Origin: Diplolepis rosae
Lineage: Eukaryota > Arthropoda > Insecta > Hymenoptera > Diplolepididae
DNA length: 64,000 bases
Reading direction: 5' to 3'
Assembly: GCA_030998225.1 (NCBI GenBank)
Contig: JAPYXD010000555.1
Location: 6,882,001 to 6,946,000, forward strand
Positions 11,707 through 24,079 of the stretch are shown piece after piece (the stretch's first letter is position 1; every line of letters begins with the position of its first letter). The notes under the pieces were generated by a model. The model made no database searches. It was not told where the DNA came from and worked only from the letters and a program-made list of their open reading frames with translations. Both the position numbers and the translations under genes were made by a program.

Positions 11707-12240
11707 TTTAATCGACACGTGTATCGGGATTTTCGTGAAAACATTTTTTTTCGGGAAATATATTAACTTAAACTTTTGATAAAATTGGATAAAATACTGA
11801 ATTCTCTTATACTTAAAATTCATTATCTCTAGTTTAAATAATCGAATCGATTTCGGTTTTGTTTTATTCTAAAGCTTATTAAGTTATCTTTTGAGATGAA
11901 ACTTTATGAAGTTTTTATTTTGTTAATTAACTACCCATATGATAGTTTTTTTCAAAATTTTCTACTAAAGGAGCAACCATGCGAAAATTGTTTGAACAAT
12001 TAAATTGCTTTTATCTGTAGTTAATCAGCAAAATAAAAACTATATAAAGTTTTATCTGGAAAGCTAACTTAATAAGCTTTAGAATAAAACAAAATCGAAA
12101 TCGATTATTTAAACTAGAGATAATGAATTTCAAATACAAAAGAATTCAGCATTTTATTCAATTTTATCAAAAGTTTAAGTTGAAATATTTCTCGAAAAAA
12201 TTTATTTTACGAAAATACCTTTACACGTGTTGATTAATTT
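11707..12240. mobile_element. Foldback element around CGACACGTGTA
   Basis: The left arm TTTAATCGACACGTGTA and the right arm ACACGTGTTGATTAATTT are complementary, as are AAACTAGAGATAATGAATTT and its partner deeper in. It is AT-rich with no coding content. Confidence 0.6.
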
Positions 12241-12319
12241 ATTCAAAAAAGCTATAACATTTTTTTTATGGAAATCTAAATTCTGAAATCAAAATGGGTA
12301 TACGATTTGTAAAAGAATG

Positions 12320-12642
12320 TCTCATATGACGGTTGATTGTTGATTGTTGATTTTGGTATTTTTAACATTTCTTCAATCTCTCGAACAGTTACAAGTCGAT
12401 CCGATTCGATTATGGCTTTGATTTGGTCATCATCAACTTCATTTGGCTGAACTGAACGTTACTCATCTTTGAGTAAAAAATCTCCAGAACGGAATTTATC
12501 AAAACCAATTTCGACACTGTCTGTCTTTTAAGGCTTCCTCACCATACACTTCACGTAACTTTATAGCAGCCTGTGCTGCGTTCTTTCCTTTAGGGAAATA
12601 AAAAAGCAAAATAAGACGAAAGTGTTCGTTTTTACACTCCAT
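12320..12642 (-). pseudogene. Mariner transposase N-terminal fragment
   Basis: The minus-strand ATG at 12642 starts MECKNEHFRLILLFYFPKGK and continues NAAQAAIKLREVYGEEALKD and RQCRNWF. After a one-base shift come DKFRSGDF, a TAA in place of a Gln-like codon, and PNEVDDDQIKAIIESDRLVT followed by VREIEEMLKIPKSTI. This is the paired helix-turn-helix part of a mariner transposase, distinct from the copy at 31838. Frameshift, stop codon and loss of the catalytic half make it a pseudogene. It is bounded by recognisable mariner ends, so it belongs to the 11092-12827 element. Confidence 0.8.
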
Positions 12643-13344
12643 CTTAAAGTTGATGCCAAACTAACAACTGCAAATGAAATTACGCGCCATTCTTTTTGTA
12701 AAGCAAGCTAAGAGTGACAGCTAACAAATGCCAAAAGGAGAAAATTATGACATTGAAAGAAACCATTCAAAAAGATGGTCAAAGATATCTATATGTGAGA
12801 TTGGCAATTACTTCTGGGACAATCGCATATGTCACATCTTTTGTTTAAATAATGGAATTTTTAAATTTAATTCGTATTTTTTAAAATTAAAATAAAAAAA
12901 TATGTTTTATCAAAAACTATGTTAGACAAAATTTGCAGATCTTATTAAAACGAACAATTTTGCATTTTTACGTTTTTTTCGTATTTCATATATTATTGTA
13001 AAAAAATTGAATTTTAGATTTTCAATAGTATTTTTTTTTAACATCCCAGGTTATAAAATCGGATTCATGCCAGTATTTACAAACGGCACAGTACCACGCG
13101 AGTTGTAAACAAGGAGCAATGCCTTTTGTAAAAACCGATTTTTCTGATTCAGGGGGTCACAAAACATAAAGATTTGATGAAAATTCCGAAAGTGATTTTT
13201 CACATAAAACCAATACCTTTTCATATGATGAGATTGTAAAAAGTACTTTTTTCACATTGTCAATAAAAAAGGTGAAGTAGGGGAGAATTGATCGATCTAC
13301 ACTTTTTTGGAATTTATCAAGTTATCTTGAGAAGTGGCAAACAA

Positions 13345-14279
13345 TTTTTACATTCTCATGAAGGATGAGAAGGTATTGGTTTTATGTGAAAAATGACTTT
13401 CGAAATTTTCAGATTTTCAGATTGAATTGAGCTTTGGTACACTTTATCGGAGCCGAAAAAGTAACGACAAGTTCGTTAACCGCAGCCACATCCAATCAAA
13501 ATTGAGGGATTGAGCACTACTTTTGTGTTTTTGAAAATAATTTTTTGAAAAAATCAAAAATTTCAATACTGGTTTTTGATAGTGCTCATAAATCTCTACA
13601 AATTATCCTAATAACATTTTTTGATTAAATCAAAATTAGAAATGTTACAGCATATTCAAATTCGAAAAAAGTCAATATCAAAATTCCATTTTCCAGTTAA
13701 ATTATACGAGATACGAAAAAACGTTATGATACAATATTATTTTCTACATGAAGACCAACAAATTTGAATTGTAACATTTTTTCATAAGTTGCATATTTTT
13801 CTTTTTAATTCAAAAAAAAAACTATTGAAAATCCAAAATTCAATTTTTTAACAATAATATGTAAAATACGAAAAAAACGTAAGAATACAAAGTTACTCGT
13901 TAAAAGATCTACAAATTTTGTCTGACGCAGTTTCTGATAAAACATATATTTTTCGTTTCAGTTTCAAAAAATACGATTAAAATTAAAAAATTCCATGTTT
14001 TAGAAAAAATATGTGAGATACAAAAAAAACGTTTAGATGGAAAATTGTTTGCCTAAATGAGGTCTACAAATTCTCATTGAGACATTTCGGGACAGGATGT
14101 ATATTTTATGTTTTGATTTTTAATATTAAATAAATTCGATTTTCTCACCAAAATATGTTGTTCTGAAAAATCGTTTCCTTAAATAAAATCTACGACTGTT
14201 TTTTCTTTTTGAGAGATTTGGAAGAAAATAAATTATTTTAATCATGTAATTTATTAAAAAGTTACTGAAATGTATACAG
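13345..14279 (-). repeat. R1 repeat, copy d, reversed
   Basis: The 3' hairpin word CATTCTCATGAAGGATGAG at 13350 is followed by the complement of the R1 body to about 14279, where the GC-rich head would start but is missing. With copy b it forms a large inverted pair. The short copy c (11146-11510, same orientation) lies in the mariner. Confidence 0.65.
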
Positions 14280-14343
14280 TATCTTCTCTACATTATCTAA
14301 TAAATCCTAAATTCTGGTTTCTTGTAATAAATCTATATATTTG

Positions 14344-14458
14344 AATTTCAAGGTATCTTCTCTACATTATTTAATAAATCCTAAATTGTTTAAACAAATA
14401 AAATTTGTTTAAACAATTTAGGATTTATTAGATAATGTATAGAGGATACCTTGAAATT
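14344..14458. repeat. Near-perfect long hairpin
   Basis: About 54-base arms (AATTTCAAGGTATCTTCTCT onward, and the complement ending GGATACCTTGAAATT) are separated by only a few bases. A direct copy of part of the left arm lies at about 14280-14325. Confidence 0.75.
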
Positions 14459-15487
14459 AAAATATATAGGTTTATAACAAGAAAAGCTGACTTTTTTACC
14501 ATAAATTGCAAAAAAATAGAAAATTAATAATAATTAATTGTTTAAACAATAGAAAGAAATTAATAAATAAATAAAGAAATAAATAAAGCTACTTTCAAAT
14601 AATAAACTGCCATTCCGATCTCAGAGAACAGATTAAAACGAATTTTATAGAAGAACATATTATTTAAACAAATAGAATTTATTTAAATAAATGGAAATTA
14701 ACTGAAAAACATTTGTAAACATTCCAATAGACCTACAGTAATTATTTCCGGAAAAAAAGGAGAATAAACTGCTCAAAAGAGTCAATTTCCTGAAGAATGT
14801 ACATTTTTCGATTTAAGGGTAGTTTTCAGGGCATCGTGGGGGTGTGTTAGGGGCGTCAAATCCATATGTATGATAGGTCAAATTCTTCGTTGGAAAGTAC
14901 TCTAGAAGCCTTATAACTTTAATGTCCACTTTTCCCTAACCCTGAACAATTATTCGAAAAATACCAAAAAGTGACTTTTTCCCATGCATTTTCCCATGCA
15001 AATTTCAAGTCCCAACAGGCACCATATAAAATAAAAATTTTGAAAAAAGAAAAAATAGGACCTTTATTTTTTTGGATTTCAAAACTTTTTGGGGGGATCG
15101 TTTGCATTTATTTAAAAGTCGCCATTTTGGACTACCCTAGTCTACAATAGTATATACTGTTAAAAATTTTCTGAAATTTACCAAATATTTAAATAATAAA
15201 CCTAGTGGAAAATTATATAAAATTTAGGATACTTTTTTGACGTAACGTATCTTGAGTTTGCTAAAGACTGGATGGAATTTCTCAAATTTCTCTTCAAATT
15301 ACGCAACTGTACTTAATTTTTTCAAATTTATCTTGATTTCACAAAAGTGTAACAAAATTTTCAGCCACATGTAACTGTTCAAAGCTTCAGTTACCTGGAA
15401 CTTCAAATTTTTGCTGATTCTATTAAATTTACTAAAATGGAACTGAATTTCTTTTATCTTAATTTAACGGAATTTTAAAGAAATCTG

Positions 15488-15730
15488 TCATCTTTAATAT
15501 TTTTATTTTTTGAGTTTAGATCTTCCATATAATTTTATTATGTTTAGTACCTTTATTTAGAAACTTTTTAGGATTTTTTAAAAATTCCAGCACCTTTATG
15601 TATTTTTAAACTAAAAGTTATATGTTCATTGGGAAATTTTTTGACTTTGAATAACTGTTTTTTTTAACCAATTGTCATGAGTATTCTTTTATTTTGTTCC
15701 TTAAAATGTGTAGCAACTTTTTGGTTATGT
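15488..15730. repeat. Half of a GGATCCACC foldback
   Basis: The left arm is recognisable from the TTTAGTACCTTTATTTAGAA word to AATGTGTAGCAAC. The GGATCC end is lost. Confidence 0.55.
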
Positions 15731-16234
15731 AAATGAGGTATTATGCTTCAGTTATGTATTTCGGAAAATGCCCGTGGAAATTTCTAACACTGTAAGGCAT
15801 TTTAGGTTCTGTAAATTTAACAGATTACACTTCAATGCACCTCTTTTGCTAAACAGATTTGCCGATGAATATTACAGAAATAGGGGAGAGTCGGGTATAG
15901 TACCGGCCACTTAAGCTTTATTGATAACAACTTGGCTTATAGGGATCAAAATTGAAATTTAGAAGGTTAGTTATAATGTCAATGCTTCTACCAACAACCC
16001 AAAAAGAGACATATAGGAAATAAACATATTTTGGAAAAAAACAAAGCGATTGAAGTGAGATTTAAAATAGGTTACTACAAAATAGTTGAATGAAAAGCAT
16101 GTAGATATACTATTAATTCATAAAAATATACTACAACCCAATGTTCTAGGAACATCCCAATGTCCAATGTCCTAAAGATGTTCTTAGAACGTTTTTGGAA
16201 CGTCTTAAGGACATTGCACATTGGGATGTTCCTC

Positions 16235-17395
16235 ACGGAAAAAAATAATTAGCTGCATTAGCTAAATATTCGCTACCACAGCTAAGAAAGTTACTTGATA
16301 CACGGACAGCGAATCTCTTAGCTGCTAATACTAACGTCTATTCACTACAGTACTTTAGCGTTTAGCGATGCCAGCTAATTTACGTTAGCACTGGTAACAA
16401 AGATTGTGAGCAGTAGCCTATCGGTCGTGTTATCTTCCTGTTCTAAAAGCGTTTGAAGTACTAGTTAATTTTATTAGCAATTGCTGCAAATAGAGGTAGC
16501 ACTCAAAATCATTGATTTTGAACTTCCAAACCTACATTTAAATACAGTTACACCTGGGTGCTTAAGAAAAAAATGATCTCGTAACTCTTCTATACTCACA
16601 AAAGTCTGCTGGCAAGTTATATCAAAACAACTAATTTCTTGCGACATATCGTAACCTGCAAAATTAAAAACGAAAAAAACTGATTCAGTTCTAACCTTAA
16701 TCACAGCATAATTTTTCAAGAATAAGAATAAAACGTGAACTGCTTTGATAACCAAACTTATAGCTACAAGTAGAAACATTACCGGGAACAGTAGCGACTT
16801 ACTTGCCAGTCCAGCCTCTCAATTGTACAAGTATACAACACTTAGAATTAAGATAACCTCAGTAAGAAGATAATAAATAGCACAATAAAGAACCTATTAC
16901 AAAACCTACAATACAATCTTCAGAGATCAGTTACAAATCAGTCATTTGCATTATAAATTAACGCGAATCGTCCAATTATTTATAAATTAAATTTAAAACA
17001 ACGCGACAGGTGTACAACTTACCATTTACAGCAGAATATCTGACTAGTCGCGCTTTGTGCGCATGAGCAGCACAGAAAACGCGGGATGTCTAAGCAGCCG
17101 TTAACAACCGCTGCTAATTTCTTACATATCAGCGCAAAATTTTAAAAGCTACGAGTACGAATTTTGAGATTTTCTAGGACAGTAAACTGTTTTAGCAGCA
17201 ACAACCAAATGATTAGCTACAACTGTTAATATGCTAAGGAGTCCAATGCAAATTTTCAACTTCGATTGCAGCTAACATTTTTTAACTGTCCCAGCAAACT
17301 GTTAACTCTCTCAGCAAACTTTTTATCAATCACAATTAACTAGTCGACAGCTAACTGCAGTTAGCAGTAGCAGACATTTCATTTTTTTCCGTGCT
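16235..17395. mobile_element. CACGG-ended element carrying the zinc-finger exon
   Basis: Ends CACGGAAAAAAATAA (left) and the complement of CACGGAAAAAAATG (right) enclose about 1.16 kb. The body is rich in TTAGCTG/CAGCTAA words, arranged as diverged inverted arms. The flanking CT on both sides may be a 2-bp duplication. It sits inside an older foldback whose arms read ACATCCCAATG and CCCATTGGG (about 16136-17452). Confidence 0.65.
16532..16655 (-). CDS. Zinc-finger-like exon carried in a mobile element
   Basis: On the minus strand an acceptor ending TTTGCAG precedes an exon reading GYDMSQEISCFDITCQQTFV, SIEELRDHFFLKHPGVTVFK and C, followed by a donor TAG|GTTTGG. The residues give C-x4-C-x13-H-x4-H, an irregular C2H2 zinc finger. 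Both splice signals fit, and the exon lies between the inverted ends of the element at 16235-17395. Similar single-finger exons ride in insect DNA transposons, so either a transposon-encoded protein or a captured host exon is possible. A partner exon was not found in the element. Confidence 0.5.
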
Positions 17396-18189
17396 AGAAC
17401 GTTTGTAGAATGTTAAATAAACGTTTCTAATATCGTGTGCCCATTGGGAAGAACCAATAAATGTTACTAATTCTATAGCATATTGATTTGAATCCATGAT
17501 ATACATGCTTTTAATTCAATAGCATTTTTTTCTCAGTGCAGTATTCTTGCGCATCCATAAAGCACACTTTTTCGAATATGCTTGTTTAAAAGGTTTCATG
17601 AATTTCCGATCAAGAGGTTGCAATTATTTGTGACTCATTGTGTGGGGGGTAAACTTAGAAACTTAGCAGAAAAATGTGGCCAGGGCTACCCGACACGAAA
17701 TGGCCAGGGCTATCCGACTCAGAATCAGAATCAGAACCAATCTGATATTTTTTTTAGCTTTAGAAATATTTGATAATAAAGATGGTACATATTTCTCAAA
17801 ATGCACCTGTTTTCTAGAGATGGAATATTTAGACCGGATTTTCTTTTAAGCTGATGAAAGATACGAGTTCATATCTTTAAAATTACACTTTGGCACAATT
17901 CTGAAAGAGAAAAATGTTAATTTATTTTCGCAGAGAGTACAGTTTATTCAATGTCATGAGTGGCCGGGGCTACTCGACTCTCCCCTTCCCCTTTAATTTA
18001 GAGAATAAAAAATTTTCTTCAAAATGTCAATTCACCAGACATTTCTGTAATATTTATCTACAAATCTGTAATGTTAACAAAAAAGCGGTGAATCGTACTG
18101 AAATATATGTTAAATTTACATAACTTTTATGCTGTCACTATTTTACAGCGCTTTTAAAAACAATAAAATTTAATAGTCCAAATGAAGAA

Positions 18190-19530
18190 TCTTTTCAGTC
18201 TGAAATTTAATTCTCTCTTCAATTGAACCTTGAATTCCCAAATGGCCCTAAATTTCCCGTGACGTTGTGAAAAAGGGAGCACCGACACGCAGGACACATA
18301 CATAAAAGATAAAACACAGAATCCTGATCACGATATCCTTTCTCGATATGTTCTTGAGAAGCCGCTAAATAGGTATGCATCGGATTAAAACGTAATAAAA
18401 ATCATGCCAGTGAAAAAAATGTCGATCGATAAATCAGGAAGAGCGCACGTATCACGAACTTTAGAGGCAAATTTTCTTGTCGAAGCGTAGAACGTATAAC
18501 GAGGGGCCCTCAAGGGTTTTGGTGGGATTCAGGGGCGTAACAACTTTGGTACCACTTTAATCTGACATCAATTACTCCTGGAATTCTGGAACCTTCTCGA
18601 TCTAGATCAATACGCCCCTGTTAAAATCACCCACAGCGACTCGACATTCCCACACGTATTGAGCTGCTGCGCTTCGACACTGTCGGTGCATCTTAAAAGA
18701 TCCAACTTTCTCGCTCTTTCTCTTTTACGGTGTCTCCTCCAAGCCTATCAAGCCACCCTTATGTCTCTTTCTTGGCCCTTTCGCTATTTCTTTTCTTTTC
18801 ACTCTCTATCTCTTTCTCTCATACTTTTCATTCCTTTTCTTCGGCGATTTTAAAAATTTCAGATAAATCTTTAAATATGGGGAAGGGGGGATTCTGCCCC
18901 AGGGACAAGTGGCACTCGAGGTACATTGGAAATCGCACGCATGGATAAAAACCATAATTTAATACGCAAGTTGTAGAACGCGATCGATAATAAATAATGA
19001 TTCACGTGTATCTACGTATTCTGGGATCAAAGCACGAACTCTTTAGTGTTTTCCCTCTCTTTCTTGCACAATTATATTTAAATTGAACTTTCTTCAGTTT
19101 TATTCTTAAAAGAGCGGGTGCAATTTTTCCCCCTGATGGATAATTTCAGGGCAAATTTGAAATTACGAACTGTGAGCGTTCTTTTCTTGTAAAAGGCACT
19201 TGCGACGTTTATCAGATTGATCTTTATGCATCGGGTGCTTATGATGATTAGAATCATATCATAACTATCATCTTCTATGGTGAAGAAGTCGGTACATGAA
19301 AGATAAGAGGGGCTATTTTATGAGAGGTTCGTAGTCTGAAATAATTCTACAGAAGCGGAAATTTTTTTATTGAAAGTAAAAATTGTACTAATTAGTTGAA
19401 TCTTGTATGTTGATGTTCTGAATATGAGGAAATAATTCAACCGTTAAAAAAATTTGATGAAAATTTATTGTTATCTTTTTAGTTTCTTGGTAATTAGTTA
19501 ATTAAAGGGGCGGTACTTTAGATGGGAGTA
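18190..19530. other. Non-repetitive, less AT-rich intergenic block
   Basis: Unlike most of the window, this stretch shows no inverted arms and has several GC-richer patches (for example near 18490-18660). No ORF longer than about 30 credible codons is present. It could be intronic or regulatory DNA. Confidence 0.35.
18705..18845 (+). repeat. Pyrimidine-rich low-complexity tract
   Basis: CTTTCTCTTTT-like runs dominate. ORFs here (18659-18948) are Ser/Leu/Phe-rich products of the tract and not credible genes. Confidence 0.5.
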
Positions 19531-19533
19531 TTA

Positions 19534-20112
19534 AGGGGATCCGCCACCTTTAATAGTTTTATTTTTTGAGTTTAGACACATCATATAATTTTATTATGTT
19601 TAGTACCTTTATTCAGAAAATTTTTGGGACTTTTTAAAAATTCCAGCACCTTTATGTATTTTTAAACTAAAAATTTTGAGTTTTTTGGGCATTTTTTGGA
19701 GATTTTTTGACTTTGAATAACTATTTTTGTTTTTCAACCAATTCTCATGATACTTTTTTCATTTTGTTTATTACAATGTGTAGCAACATTTTGGGTATTG
19801 AAAGCGCTCTAGCTAAAAAAATAACTGCAAAATTTTTTTTTTTTCGATCATGTTATCTTATTTTACATACCTAAAAATTTTCTATACATTGTCAGGAACA
19901 AAATCAAAAAATAATCATGGCAATTGGTTAAAAAACAAAAAAAGTTATTCAGAGTAAAAAACTATTAAAAAAATCCCCAAAAAACTCAAAACTTTTAGTT
20001 TAAAAATACATAGAGTGTCGAGATTTTCAAAAACTCCAATAAAATTTCTAAATAAAGGTACTAAACATAAAAAAAATTATACGGAAGGTCTAAACTCAAA
20101 AAATAAAAATTC
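19534..20112. mobile_element. GGATCCACC foldback, second full-length copy
   Basis: It starts AGGGGATCCGCCACCTTTAA and folds back through a second arm ending TCTAAACTCAAAAAATAAAA; the last 20 bases of the right arm are diverged. Confidence 0.6.
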
Positions 20113-20887
20113 CTTTAAGGACATGGATCAATCAGTACAGCTGGCTAAATCAATAAAATCAGTTTCCCCCAAGATTTTTCCACAATAATACATTTTTTTA
20201 CATAAAATGTAGGACATAATAAAGGAAATATTAGTAGATGGTTGTAGACTTCGATTAGTTCAAAACAATCAAAAAATAATAATTCCTGTATTATCGGCAC
20301 TACAATTTTTTTAATTGTTATAAACTAATTAAAATCTACAGCAACCCGCTAATATTCCCTTCATTATGTCCTAAAGTTTCTGTACTGATTAATCCATGGC
20401 TTTGAATTTAATTTTAGACTTAAATATTAATATTCAAATTTGTTATATCACCTGTAAAGCATTTTAATAAATAAATATAGCCTTCAGAATTTTTCATACT
20501 TCAATTTTCAAAGAAGTTTGCAAAATTTAATTTTTCGTACCAGACAGACGTGAGCGAGAAAGTCAAGAAGGTCTGTTTGGTATAATAAATCTATTTTAAT
20601 AATTCATTTTTGATAAACCTTACATACACTCTTGAAAAAAATCTATTGATAGTGAAATTACCTTCCTTTCAGAATGCATTCATTGAAATTAAGTAGATTT
20701 CTTTTGTCTATCAACAGAATCGTTTCACTGTTTAAAAACTCATCTGTAAAATTCAAAACGAAAATAGTTTTACCGATAAACTATTTCTTTAGTGCGACGT
20801 AACAATTTTGGAAGTTGCGTTTACCAAAACAAACAATTTTTATCCGCATAGCCTCATTTTTCATTGCTTCTGACAATCGAAGCATTA

Positions 20888-21856
20888 CACAGGTCTGCAA
20901 GGTTTTCTTGTTGAAAAGCTATGGGTCGTTTCCGGAGTAATTTTTGACGTAGAATCCGAATCCGGAATCAGAATCAGCCTATCACCTCAGGATTTTGAGA
21001 TATTTGAGGTTATGTGCTCGAAAAATGGGGTTTTTCGCTACTTTTGAGGTTATGTATAGGGCGCAAGAAATTTTTTTGGTTTTTTTCTCAAATGTCATCA
21101 TTTAGCACTACTCTTTCCCTTCAAAATGAGCTATTAAACAGTCACGAGCAATTTTTTTTCACGAAACGATACGGCCATATCAAGTTTTGACATTTATCCG
21201 AATAACCTTATGAGCATTCACATTGAATCTTTGGTGCATACCATTTTGCATTCAAAAATTTATCTTGAAAATCTGTGCTTGTGGGTTTTGATGGTCTGTG
21301 AATAAGAATTTGCAGTCAGAAGCAACTCCGGAACCCCCGAGTAAGAGTTTTTAGAGAGCGAAATCGTTTAATTTTGTAAATTTCGATCCGCCATCTTAGA
21401 AATGGAAATGTCAATTTTCTGACTGTAAATTCTTATTCACAGACCATCAAAATCCGCAAGCACAAATTTTCAAGATAAATTTTCGAATGCAAAATGGTAT
21501 GCACTAGAGAGTCAATGTGAATGCTCATAAGGTTGTTCGGATAAATGTCAAAACTTGATATGGCCGTATCTTTGTGAACGAAAATCGCTCGTGACTGTTC
21601 AATAGCTCATTTTGAAGGGAAAGAGTAGTGCTAAATGATGACATTTGAGAAAAAAACCAAAAAAATTTCTTGCGCCCTGTACATAACCTTAAAAGTAGCG
21701 AAAAACCCCATTTCTCGAGCACATAACCTCAAATACCTCAAAATCCTGACGCGATAGGCTGATTCTGATTTCAGATTCGGATTCAAAAATTACCCCGGAA
21801 ATGATCTTTCGTTTTACAACAACAAATACAAACCCATTATTTGCAGACCTGTGTTA
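20888..21856. mobile_element. 970-bp foldback element, ACACAGGTCTGCAA ends
   Basis: Arms of about 450 bases are close inverted copies (CGAATCCGGAATCAGAATCA near 20957 against its complement near 21765; TCAAAATCCGCAAGC near 21447 against the left arm). ORFs on both strands are mirror images and non-coding. No clear target duplication was defined. Confidence 0.7.
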
Positions 21857-24071
21857 TAGATTTATTAATTTGTAATGCTTTTACCATCGAAGGGTATCAG
21901 TCGTCCTTTTTTAAAATGATATTTTAAAGCGTGCTTGAATTTCATTGAATATTATGGTTTTCATCAAAGTTGTATCTTAAAATATCTATAAGCTGAAATC
22001 TAAGACAGGTCGTTATTGTAGTATTGATAATGATCGATTTACATTTCTTATATGTTATATCATACACTTTGTTTGCTTTTATCCTCGAAATTATATTTCC
22101 TTTGTACGACAAAGGATTTCATTTGCAGACCAAAGGAAATACTTTGGCAGTAAACGGATAGCATTTGAAACAACAATCCTTTAACTGTTAAAGGATTTTG
22201 ATATACTGTTTCAATTTACAGAAAAATATTGACAATTTTTGGTAACGAAAATATAAAACTTTAGAGAAAAATTTATGGAAATTTACCCATCATTTAAATA
22301 ATTTTCAAACAATCATAATTTGTATTGAGTAGTAAAAAATCTGTGGATAAAAATCTTTCACATATTTGAAATCAAATTTAAAAAATATTTGGTGTGCAAT
22401 AAAGATAATTTTATTCAACATTGAAGGAGGAGGGGGAAGAGTAGATTAAAATCTTCTGTTTGGCTTGACGGGGAGAAGGAGGGGTTCGGAAATATAAAAA
22501 AGTATCATATAATTTTTAAATGTCCTCTTATAGATGTAGATTAGTATCAGTTTTATTGACGATTTAATAAAAAATTTGCTTCATCAAAATATGAAGCTCT
22601 AAAAAGATATGGAGCGTTTTTCAAAGCGGCAGCTTTGATTCGATTTCGAGATTCAAATCAGACTTAAAGTACACGCTTGGGAACTTGAAAGTAATTTTTC
22701 TCGGTGCAGAATCGCATTTATCTCCCGATCGTTCGCAGCCCCTTGGATGAGCGCATAATGTGAACATACGAATATCAAACTTTTTATGCGTTTGATGGTT
22801 ACCGATGCACTTGCGGGGTCCACGAATGTCTTAGCATAATGGGACGGTATAATGAGGACAATTAAAATATAATTAGTTCTCGGAATCTGTCATGTTCTAC
22901 CCGGTACTACCAATGATCGAAAACCTAAAAACGATTTGATCACCAAATAAATTTGTGCAGGGGAATAAAAATTTGATCGTCCCCTACAAATCTTTGATAT
23001 AATTTACATCTATTGAAGAGTATTCAAAGATGTATTGTATTTCTCTAAATGAAAATAATTCATTTAACCAGATACTTAATATTTGTCTTTCGGAAATTTA
23101 AACTAAATTATTTTTCTCCTAAGCATTCATTCATGTTTTTCATATCCCATGATTATATTAAGAAAGTGAAAAAGTTTTACTTTCGGAATCTCTTCCTTTT
23201 TGCAGATGCTAAGGATACTTGGATGATATCTTGCAAAAACATGTTTCTTTTTAGAAAGCGAATTTCATTATCCATATAATCATATTCGATTTAATACTGT
23301 TATATACGTCAATTGTATCAGGACTCTTTCTTTTTACCTCCTCATTTTTTCTTCTGCTGATCCTTGTTTTGATTCCGACAGCCACTGTAATTTCTATCGT
23401 CTTAGAAAATAATTACAGAAATTTCAATTTGTAAAATTGATAGAAATCATCAATGAATTTTTCGCGACTATTGTGAAAATTACAGGTGAGATTAATGAGC
23501 CTCTGAATCATCCAATTATTTTATAAACATTTAATCTTCAATCAATTGTTTTGACCGACGAATACGGCCCTATTTCTCTTCCGCTACGAGAAAAAACTGC
23601 TTTTTTTCAGAAATTTTTGTGAGAACAGAACTTTATGAAATTTGATTGAACCAATTAAAAAATTCGAATAGGCGATTTTCAAATTTCCCGCGCGATCCTA
23701 GTAGCAATAATAGCTGTGGCAGTCTCTCAGTGTAAACGGTGTTTCAGTTGCACATATATCAGCACACCTTCGTGTTATTTGCATTCAGCGTTGCCATTTG
23801 CAGTGCAATTGTACTCAAAAAGTACACTGAGAAATTTGAGTACATGAGTGCCATAATCACAATTCCAATACAATTTATTTTGTACTTTGTTTTTTCAAGT
23901 ACATTTGAGTACAATTACACAATTCGCATTTCAGAACTTTTTGAATGCGTTTGGGATTGGCGAGTTATGATTAAATGGTTGCGATTAGAAAGGAATACAC
24001 GGGGGGTGTGAAGATCTCACATCATTGTATCTTTTTCTATCCAAAGTCATGCAATAGGTGGATTAAAAAGG
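21857..24071. other. Intergenic DNA without recognised features
   Basis: No element ends could be paired. 22620-22950 is less AT-rich and non-coding. ORFs at 23049-23279 and 23739-24011 lack any family signature. Confidence 0.4.
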
Positions 24072-24079
24072 ATAAAGAC

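Larger units (their letters stand above)
11092..12827 (-). mobile_element. Mariner element inserted in repeat R1, itself interrupted
   Basis: Ends TTGGGTTGTCCCAGAAGTAA (left) and TGCGATTGTCCCAGAAGTAA (right, inverted) are flanked by TA (11090-11091 and 12828-12829). The empty site is visible in another R1 copy near 54477, where TTCGTATG reads through without a gap, so the boundaries are exact. The 1,736 bp include later material: a reversed R1 piece (11146-11510), half a GGTAGTT foldback (11511-11702) and a CACGTGT foldback (11707-12240). The transposase remnant is at its right end. Confidence 0.85.
9137..13243 (+). repeat. R1 repeat, copy b, interrupted by three elements
   Basis: Head CTGCCCGCTTTGCGGGCAC at 9143, AATACATTCTTATCATGACAC near 10767, body near 10900-11090 and 12830-13035, and 3' end near 13243. 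It is broken by 9303-10002, 10073-10743 and 11092-12827. About 100 bases near 13041-13125 do not match other copies. Confidence 0.65.
15883..17985. mobile_element. Outer element with GGGGAGAGTCG ends
   Basis: The left end GGGGAGAGTCGGGTATAG continues to a CCGGCCACTT block. The right end, inverted, reads GGGGAGAGTCGAGTAGCC and then CCGGCCACT. About 2.1 kb are enclosed, but much of this is later insertions (16136-17452, 16235-17395). The right part also has a tandem pair of GGCCAGGGCTA(C/T)CCGAC near 17678-17718. No transposase was seen and the superfamily is unknown. Confidence 0.6.
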
